This document shows positions 9,591-16,081 of a DNA stretch of 16,081 nucleotides, one piece after another; position 1 is the stretch's first letter; the number at the start of each line of letters is the position of its first letter. The position numbers and the translations under genes were made by a program. The notes beneath the pieces were generated by a model. The model saw only the letters and a list, made by a program, of their open reading frames with translations, did no database searches and was not told where the DNA came from. Origin of the DNA: Davidsoniella eucalypti (taxonomy: Eukaryota; Ascomycota; Sordariomycetes; Microascales; Ceratocystidaceae); assembly GCA_004009845.1 (NCBI GenBank), contig RMBW01000277.1:1-16081 (forward strand). The letters are read 5' to 3'.

Positions 9591-10292
9591 GATGATACCA
9601 ATTCATGCGAAAAATATTCGTACTTTGTGAAAAGCAGAGAATAGAAGAAAGTCGCAGAATCTGTTGTCACGATCTTCATGGCCGTTTTTATTACTCGGGG
9701 TCTTCTCAAACGGGAAGTCGACTTGTAGATCGTGGTAGTTACTTTAAAGCCGGGACGGTTAGCCGCTCAGCATCTCACTAATATGTTATCAAGATCCAGA
9801 TTGTGTTAGTGAGCGCAGTTTCTACTTTCAGTAATTTGGAGCACCCAAATAAGCCTGCTTTAAATGTTTAACGTCAAATACATTTTTGTTTGGCTACTGA
9901 ATTGGAGATCGGCTCCAGGGTTTATCGTCCTGGGAAGGTGCGTGTAATTTACTAATTAGGAAATCTTACGCACCCGGCCGCTCTCACACACCCCATTCCA
10001 GCGCCTACACCAATATGACGCCATGATTTTGACATGATATATCAGAATGAGAATGGGGAATATCACATCTATCTGGTCGAGGGCCATGTGTTCATATTCG
10101 GCTAGATAAAATCGATGGTGTTCCCTGGCATGTCTGTATGCTAGGCTTATACATCACACTACTCAGACTGTTCAAGACTTGATAACGGATGATCCGAACT
10201 GGTACATCATTCTTGAGTTTCCGCCTTCTTGCTACCACCAAGAGCTTCCTTTCGTCTATATCCAATTTCTCTTCTCGACATCGAAACGCAAT
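9591..10292. promoter_or_regulatory. Divergent promoter region of transketolase and polyol dehydrogenase
   Basis: This 702-bp stretch lies between the minus-strand transketolase start and the plus-strand dehydrogenase start and contains no convincing gene. It carries a CGG-N5-CCG palindrome at 10186-10196 (listed separately) and CGGTTAGCCG at 9756-9765, inverted CGG/CCG triplets with a 4-bp spacer about 165 bp before the transketolase. The latter includes GGCTAA on the minus strand, a core similar to XlnR/Xyr1 sites but too short to call. Confidence 0.55.
10186..10196. promoter_or_regulatory. CGG-N5-CCG palindrome, candidate Zn2Cys6 site
   Basis: CGGATGATCCG has inverted CGG triplets separated by five bases, with symmetry extending to CGGAT/ATCCG around a central G. 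Dimeric Gal4-type zinc-cluster proteins characteristically bind paired CGG triplets with a fixed spacing. It lies 97 bp upstream of the dehydrogenase start, a reasonable activator distance. The link to the zinc-cluster factor at 2609-5110 is an inference. Confidence 0.4.
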
Positions 10293-11650
10293 ATGACGGT
10301 TCACGAGACCCCAACAAACGGCATCTCCAATACTGTGATTGACAACCCACCACTTCCCAATCCGTCTCTCCAGGTCACGGCCGACCATAGCCTTAAGACT
10401 GTCGATGCGCCGGTTTATGCGCCGGGGCCAAGAGAAGTTCTTCTACATGTAAAGGTTACTGGTATATGCGGGTTGGTTGATTATCTCTTCTCATTCAGCA
10501 ACATATTCCCGGTTCATTATATACTAACCTTGGCTTGACGAACAGATCAGATGTGCATTTCTGGAAGACTGGCGCTATTGGCAGTTTGGTAGTCAAAGGC
10601 GACTGTATTCTCGGCCACGAAGCTGCAGGCGTCGTCGTCCGCTGTGGCAGCGAAGTGTCTGACTTGAAGCCCGGTATAGTCCCAAATCACACCTCGTATA
10701 TACGATTGACAAGCCAATTCTGACATATGCCTTAATCTTATTAGGTGACCGTGTCGCAATCGAGCCCGGAGTACCATGCGAAACCTGCTTCCTGTGCCAA
10801 GAAGGTCGGTACAATCTCTGCGACGATGTTCAATTCGCCGGCGTGTATCCCTATCACGGAACCTTGCAGAGATATATGGTTCACCCTGCCAAGTGGCTTC
10901 ACAAGTATGGCCTGCATTCCTGTTGGATAGTATCACTGTCAGGAACGAAAACACCTAACAACTGTATCCTATAGACTCCCAGATACAGTCTCGCTTGCAG
11001 AAGGTGCTCTTTTAGAGCCGCTCAGCGTCGCTTTACACGGCATCCGCACAGCATCTCTCCGACTTGGCCGACCAGCCGTAATCTGTGGCGCCGGGCCCAT
11101 CGGTCTGATAACCCTCGCCGCCGCCCGAGCATCCGGATGCCACCCGCTCATAATTACCGATATCGAGCCCTCCCGACTTGTCTTCGCCAAGACCTTTGTT
11201 CCTTCCTGTCAAACGTACCAGATCGACCCGAAGTTGACACCAGAGCAGAACGGACGCGCGATTCGGAGCCTCTTGGGCCCTAACGAATATGATGCACCCG
11301 ACAATGTGTTCGAGTGCACGGGCGTAGAAAACAGTGTCATTACGGCCACGTACACAGTGCGCCGTGGTGGCGTCGTTGTTGTTATCGGCGTAGGCAGAGC
11401 AGTCATGAACAATCTTCCATTCATGCATATCTCGTTGGCTGAGATTGACCTACGCTTCATCAACCGTTACCGGGATACATGGCCTGCAGGAATTTCCTGC
11501 TTGAGTGGTGGGATCCTGGATTTGAAAGCACTGATCACACATGTGTTCCCCTTAGAACAGGCTCTCGAAGCTTTGACCTTGTCTTCTGATCCCAAAAACG
11601 GTTCTATCAAGGTACAAATAGTCGATGAAAAGGAAACAACGTTCTTCTAG
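10293..11650 (+). CDS. L-arabinitol/galactitol 4-dehydrogenase-like polyol dehydrogenase
   Basis: Four exons (10293-10471, 10546-10673, 10745-10904, 10975-11650) give 380 residues; introns are 74, 71 and 70 nt. The ATG at 10293 is chosen because family similarity starts soon after it. The protein is a zinc-dependent medium-chain dehydrogenase oxidising a polyol to a ketose with NAD+. Catalytic zinc ligands are Cys59 (GICGSD), His84 and Glu85 (GHEAAG). A structural-zinc set is Cys114, 117, 120 and 128. The Rossmann motif is GAGPIG (194-199), with Asp218 in ITDIE favouring NAD+. RFINRYRDTWP and NNLPFMH resemble fungal LAD proteins, and the N-terminal NPSLQVTADH and VYPYHGTLQRY resemble the LadB (galactitol dehydrogenase) branch more than LadA. 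Exact substrate is uncertain. It is divergent from the transketolase, supporting a joint role in sugar catabolism. Confidence 0.9.
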
Positions 11651-12415
11651 TACAGGGTTATGGTAGAAAATACCAACAGGGTTGAAGTATCAGGCAGATT
11701 CCCCAACGGCAGACCCTCACCGCTCAGAATATAAGAAGTAAATTTCAGAGTCCTTTACGGGTTGATGTTGGTGGCAAAACGGCGTTACGGTGCATGCCTG
11801 AGCGTAGTGGATATTTATTTCCTCGTCCGAGAAAGTATCACTACTTGCCTTGGGCAGTCTAAGTGGTTGAAGCTGTGTAAGCGATGAGTCGCCGTATAAC
11901 CCTATTAGCAGGGTTATCAAGTACTGCTACTGAAAATTTGGACAAAACTTCAAAATATGATTATGGTTAACGAGCCACAATACCGAGAATGTACAGAAGC
12001 GAAAACATATCTTCAACCCATCCACATATGTAGATAAAACAGTGTCATGGGCGTCTGGGCGTTTGATAGCATTTTCTTCTATGCTGACTCATATACAAAA
12101 ACGACGAAGATTCGTTTCGAACTACCGAAACTTTGCTGCGATCGTTGAGCAGGAGCCGAAGCAAGGCTGGACGGGAAATAAGAGCGCGATCCTTTCGGGG
12201 CAGGTTGAACCTTGGAGCCTTCAGTAGGAGCACAATTAGCCCGTATTAGATTAGCTTATTGTCGTTGCTAATGTTGATAAGGCCGATCTCAAGTCTGAAC
12301 CTGAGTACAAAACGTGAAGCCAGCTCACTTACATTGCTCATTTTCATTCTACAGCTTCTTGTCAAGCCTACTAATACCTTTTCTATACACCTCTATATAT
12401 CCCTATACATTCATC
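11651..12415. other. Intergenic region
   Basis: This 765-bp stretch runs from the dehydrogenase stop to the methionine-synthase-like start, so it holds one 3' end and one promoter. I find no supportable gene; short open frames on both strands lack family features and introns. It contains the hairpin at 11896-11917. The last ~60 bp before 12416 are pyrimidine-rich with TATATA-like sequence and end in ATTCATCATGG. Confidence 0.55.
11896..11917. repeat. Perfect 8-bp-arm inverted repeat
   Basis: ATAACCCT and AGGGTTAT are exact inverted arms around a 6-base loop (ATTAGC). The element lies about 250 bp beyond the dehydrogenase stop codon. It could fold in RNA as part of a 3' end or act as a palindromic protein site. 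The arms contain a CCCTA/TAGGG-like telomeric core, but one unit is not a telomeric repeat. Confidence 0.5.
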
Positions 12416-13563
12416 ATGGTTCTCCCTGCTGGCGTCTACCGTGCCGACCATGTCGGCTCTTTCCTTCGCCCTAAGGAGGTGCTCGAGGCCCGTGAAGCCG
12501 TCAACGCCGGCACCCTAACCCTAGAAAATCTTCGGGAGATTGAGAACAAGCACATCGCCGAGCTTGTGACTACTCAAGCCGCCAATGGTGTGCAGTCCAT
12601 CACCGACGGCGAGTTCCGCCGTGCGTTCTTCCACATCGACTTCCTGCAGCACATCGGCGGCTGTGAGCGCGAAGGCTCTCTGTCATCCACCAACGTGACT
12701 ACGCACGGCATGAAGCCTCCGCGCCTCATCGTCGTCGACAAGCTATCGCACCCCAAGCCCATCCAGGTTGGCGACTTCAACTTCATCAATGACGCCGTGA
12801 CCAAGCTGTCGCCCTCCGTCACCACCACTACCAAAGTCACTATCCCTCGCCCACCATGGTGCACTTCCGCGGCACGCGCGAGTCCATCTCTACTACCGCC
12901 TACCCGGTGCTCGAGCCCGCCTTCTTCGACGACCTGGCAGCTGTCTACCAGGCTGAACTTGCCGCACTATATGCTGCTGGTGCCCGCTTCGTTCAGCTCG
13001 ACGATACTAACCTGGCTTATCTATGCGATGAAGGCATGCGCGCCGAGGCCGAGGCGCGCCATGGTGGCGATGCCGCTGTGCTGACCAAGCGCTATGCGGC
13101 GCTGATTAACGCAGCTATCAGCAAGCGTCCCGCCGATATGAAGATCGGTATCCATCTATGCCGCGGTAACTTCCGCTCGCAGTGGTTTGCCCAGGGCGGC
13201 TATGAACCAGTGGCTGAAACTCTGTTTCGCGAGCTGGACGTCGATGTGTACTTCCTCGAGTACGACGATGCTCGGTCGGGAGACTTCTCTCCCCTTCGGT
13301 TCTTGCCCGAAAACAAGATTGTCGTCCTGGGTGTCATGTCGAGCAAGAAGGCCGAGTTGGATGACAAGGAGGATATCAAGAAGCGTCTGGTCGAGGCTGC
13401 CAAGTTCTGCCCGCGGGGGTTGGACCAGCTATGCTTGTCGCACCAGTGTGGCTTCAGCTCGACCCACGAAGGCAATGACTTGACTCCGGAACAGCAATGG
13501 GCTAAGATGCGCCTAGCTGTCGAGATTGCCAAGGATGTCTGGGGCGAGGATCTGTCACAGTAG
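12416..13563 (+). CDS. MetE-C-like (cobalamin-independent methionine synthase family) protein, frameshifted
   Basis: The reading starts at ATG 12416 (CATCATGG) and ends with TAG at 13563; about 382 residues if one missing base is allowed for. It resembles the short MetE/YxjG-like proteins that carry only the catalytic half of vitamin-B12-independent methionine synthase. The N-terminal ADHVGSFLRP and DGEFRR blocks are typical. Candidate zinc ligands in family order are His247 and Cys249 (GIHLCRGN), Glu282 and Cys345 (SHQCGFSS). The frame is broken at about 12844-12846: frame 1 ends KVTIP, and the sense continues in another frame as SPTMVHFRG. One extra C in the CCC run restores the family motif exactly. 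No intron fits here. The true substrate of such short fungal homologues is unclear; methyl transfer to a thiol is the family-based guess. Confidence 0.82.
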
Positions 13564-14028
13564 AGATCACCTGATATCACTTGATTTGAGTCTTCATCTC
13601 GTCTTGATATGTCGTGCTCTCTTATGTATATTATTTCTTGTTTCATTTTTTTTTGCTTCAACAGCGTTTTAGATTTGGATGAGAGAGAGGGGGACATGGT
13701 GCTCTCATGAAAAGAAAAGAAAAAGAAAGGACGTAACTTGGAACGACATTCGGTTACAGCATCTTAAACACAAAAAATAGTGCTCACTTCACAACTCAAG
13801 TTAGGATTAACAGGACAAATATTCAACAGAGTTCAGGCCCATGCGGCCTATTTTCCTTCCATCTTTAACACAAAAAAATACACATTGTTTACATCAGTGA
13901 AATTAAATAATCATAGAACATCATAACTATATAGTACGTACGTACGTCAAACCAGGCCAATGCTTTTTTCCAACCATCTCCAGTTTACATCCTACATGAT
14001 TTGTATATGATATCTTGGCGTTTTTCGA
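13564..14028. other. Convergent 3' intergenic region
   Basis: This 465-bp stretch lies between the stop codons of the methionine-synthase-like gene and PARP. It is AT-rich with purine runs (AAGAAAAGAAAAAGAAAGG near 13710), a short GTAC/ACGT microsatellite at 13934-13947 and two AACACAAAAAA-type stretches. I see no gene in it. Confidence 0.6.
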
Positions 14029-14154
14029 CTATCTGATACGCACGTGAAGAAGGTATCGGAGGCGAACCTGGGCAACATTATACACAATAAACTCGTTATA
14101 AAGCAGGCTCGCTCCAGCGGTGTTTGTATCTCCTGGTTTCACAGCACAGTTGGG
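14029..14154 (-). other. Last coding exon of PARP
   Basis: This 126-nt exon encodes 41 residues and the TAG stop. It starts in phase 0 after a CTTAG acceptor and contains LLYNEFIVYN and the closing YLLHVRIR. It supplies the catalytic glutamate and the final beta-strand of the ADP-ribosyltransferase fold, so a model ending at the preceding frame's stop inside the intron (14185) would lack activity. Confidence 0.88.
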
Positions 14155-16081
14155 CTAAGAAAAGTCAAGAAGTTAGTTAAGCGGTCAAAAAAGGGTACGA
14201 ACATGAAACTCCATGATAAAACTTACAATCTCAACACCGGCGAGTGATGGATGAACAACACCAGCATCTTTCCACTGTAATGGCCCCGTAGAGCCACGGC
14301 CCCAGGTTGAGCCCTTTCCGTTTGCTTTGGCCAAGTTATCCGCGTTATAATCTGCGCTGATCAGCTCTTGCATTGGGCCAAGTTCAGCTTCACACAGCAG
14401 TAGTAGTGCATAACCACCAGACGCCGATGAGCAGCAATAGCCGGCACTCTTGGACGACATATCAGCCAGATAGATACCCTTACCAAACATGTAACCCGAC
14501 ACAGGTGCCTCTGGTGGCGCAATGCGTAGACCTTGGCTCAAGATACCTGCCAAAGTTGGTTACACGAGAACCGTGCCACAATAGACGACGGTTGGTGAAT
14601 CCACCTGGTTTCCGGTATGGAAGATCGTCGAAGCGAGAAGGTTCGCCCGGCCGCTCGATGCGGAAGATGCTCTGGACATCATAGCGCGTATGATGAGTAG
14701 CACCACAGGTGACATGGAGGTACTGGGAAAGCTCCTTGAATTCGATCGACTGAGAGTTCAACGTGGTCATTTCGGATAAGTTGAGGAGGCTGAACTGATG
14801 ATCCAGGGGGTTGCCAGTTGTCTTGCGATGCTTAGTAACGTTCATAATGTCCTCGGCAGCCTTCATATCTGACAGACTCTCTAGCAGATCAACCTCCCGC
14901 TTCAGAGTTTTAGTCGATTGAATGACAGGCGGACGGTTGCGCCCAAAGGCATGAGGGATGACGGAATAGAACGAGTTTGACAAGAACTCAACAGCCCGGA
15001 ACTTTTCCATACCCAACTCTGTAAGAGCATCTGGATCGTCAATCAAGACAAGGGCGAGCTGTTTCAACAACTCGAACCCACGGCTGATAGTAGTCTTGCT
15101 AAGTTTTCCCAGAGGAAGCTTGTCGGCGTCATAGTTCATCTCAGTCATAGCATCTTGGAAGTACTTCTTGTTGAAAATGAGTTCAACCAGAGTCTGTACC
15201 GACTTGTCCAGCTTGGATTCAACTTCGACTTCGGGCTCGGATTCTTCATCCTTCACTTTGACGTTACTTTTGCTTCCTGAAGCAGCACCGGCATCCTCAA
15301 TCATCGTCAGGTTCATATGAACGTTCGACGAAGACGTACTTGCCAGACTTGGGCGTGCCAGTCTCTGGGAACGGGTAGCCGGACTTGGTACGAAATTTGG
15401 AGCAGAACTCTTTGATGCAGCCCTTGAGAGGTAGGGAAACGCTGTTGCTCTGTCCCCATTCGCCGACACGACCCAGCGAGTCCAGGTTTGGTAATTTCCT
15501 GTCGGGTGTTCAACGATTTGCAGTCTGTAGAACTTGTTGTTGTTGTTGGAGGCATTAGTCTGGTTGAGAGAGGCATCATAGATCAGCCCGTCATCATCGT
15601 ATACCTTGCCACCAAGGAACTTTTCGGGATAGTCTAGCGGGATGACGATCTTGCTCGACTTGGCGTGCTGGCCTTCAGCCATGATCTCCTTCTCGGCCGG
15701 TGCCTTTGCTTCGGTTTTGACAATGTCGGCTTTGGCGGTACGCTTCTTTTTCTTTGCGGCGTCTCATCATCGGTATTCTCATCTCCCTTCTTGTCGGAAG
15801 TTGTACGCTTACGGTGTGGTGTAGTAGACCCATCGCTGGGTGCAGGACTCGGGGCACTGTGAGACAATAGGCTTTTAGAGTTGGAAGAGGAGGTCGCAGT
15901 GGCAGCAGAAGCTGCAGAGATTATGAACTTATTGACGTCCTGGAACTTGTCTTCGCCATCACATTTGAGAATCCAGTCCATAGAGACGATAGGTAGGTTT
16001 CTTGCTAACGCTTCCTGAACTTTGGTTGACTGGTTGTCAAAGTCATGCTGTGTCGTGACCAAGTGGGTCGTAGTACGTGTG
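14029..16081 (-). CDS. Poly(ADP-ribose) polymerase (BRCT-WGR-PARP), partial at right edge, with four frame breaks
   Basis: Nuclear enzyme that adds ADP-ribose chains from NAD+ after DNA damage. The visible part runs from inside an N-terminal BRCT domain (HLVTTQHDF, LPIVSMDWILK, about 16081-15900), through a Lys-rich linker, a WGR domain (about 15650-15310), the helical regulatory domain (about 15215-14820), to the catalytic domain. The H-Y-E triad is present: His in LLWHGSR, Tyr in GKGIYLADM, and Glu in LLYNEF. The last exon is only 41 codons (14154-14029), after a 72-nt intron (14226-14155, GTAAGT, CTAAC, TTAG). The sense frame changes at about 15764 (one base missing), 15472 (one G missing inside the W-G-R motif), 15300 (one T extra) and 14548 (one A extra). 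The four shifts cancel. The N-terminal end lies beyond the window. Fungi usually carry one such gene; its neighbours are unrelated in function. Confidence 0.88.

Noticed and set aside
9756..9765. GGCTAA (minus strand) as an XlnR/Xyr1 site before the transketolase
   Set aside because: A single six-base match is expected by chance in a region this size, and there is no second copy at a typical spacing.
10179..10292. Upstream extension of the polyol dehydrogenase to an ATG at 10179
   Set aside because: The extra 38 residues are unlike the family; the ATG at 10293 gives the usual length and start.
11717..11920. A 67-codon minus-strand frame and neighbouring 61-62-codon frames in the spacer at 11650-12415
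   Set aside because: No motif, no convincing start context, and no splice structure; treated as chance open frames.
12314..12415. Upstream in-frame extension of the methionine-synthase-like protein
   Set aside because: The added residues are Ser/Phe/Leu-rich, derived from a pyrimidine-rich leader, while the family start MVLPAGVYRADHVGSF fits ATG 12416.
13934..13947. GTACGTACGTACGT microsatellite
   Set aside because: Short simple repeat in a convergent 3' spacer; nothing suggests a function.
14044..14247. A 67-codon plus-strand frame antisense to the PARP 3' end
   Set aside because: It is the mirror of the PARP last exon and intron, both of which have strong independent support.

Overview
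This window looks like nuclear DNA of a filamentous ascomycete (Pezizomycotina). The genes are split by short introns of roughly 57-126 nt, with GT donors, CTAAC-like branch sites and TAG/CAG acceptors. The families are typical of these fungi: Zn2Cys6/fungal-specific transcription factors, a xylose-reductase-type aldo-keto reductase, a LAD-family polyol dehydrogenase, and a BRCT-WGR-PARP protein. I see no tRNA, rRNA, CRISPR array or recognisable transposon. The species cannot be named from the sequence alone.

Layout from left to right. (1) 1-237, minus: the 5' end of an unidentified coiled-coil-rich gene running off the left edge. (2) 670-2581, plus: a fungal-specific transcription factor with no zinc cluster. 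(3) 2609-5110, minus: a related factor with a complete Zn2Cys6 cluster; the two genes meet tail to tail with 27 bp between stop codons. (4) 5940-7049, plus: a D-xylose/aldose reductase with its catalytic tetrad and NADPH-binding motif intact, sharing an 829-bp promoter region with gene 3. (5) 7287-9590, minus: a transketolase of the dihydroxyacetone-synthase-like type. (6) 10293-11650, plus: a zinc-dependent L-arabinitol/galactitol 4-dehydrogenase-like enzyme, divergent from the transketolase. (7) 12416-13563, plus: a MetE-C-like (cobalamin-independent methionine synthase family) protein with one frameshift. (8) 14029-16081, minus: poly(ADP-ribose) polymerase, cut by the right edge inside its BRCT domain.

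Genes 2-6 look like a small sugar/polyol catabolic cluster with local regulators. The reductase converts an aldose to a polyol, the dehydrogenase oxidises a polyol to a ketose, and the transketolase works on ketose phosphates. A palindromic CGG-N5-CCG element lies about 100 bp before the dehydrogenase, and a 7-bp-arm inverted repeat lies in the reductase/regulator promoter. Co-regulation is an inference.

A second theme is reading-frame damage. The methionine-synthase-like gene, PARP (four places) and the zinc-cluster factor (one place) carry single-base frame breaks, several in homopolymers, with clearly coding sequence on both sides. The transketolase also has an intron that cannot be spliced canonically at its best acceptor without breaking frame. 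Net-zero frame in PARP and conserved protein on both sides of each break point more to residual long-read assembly errors than to gene death, but the sequence alone cannot decide.
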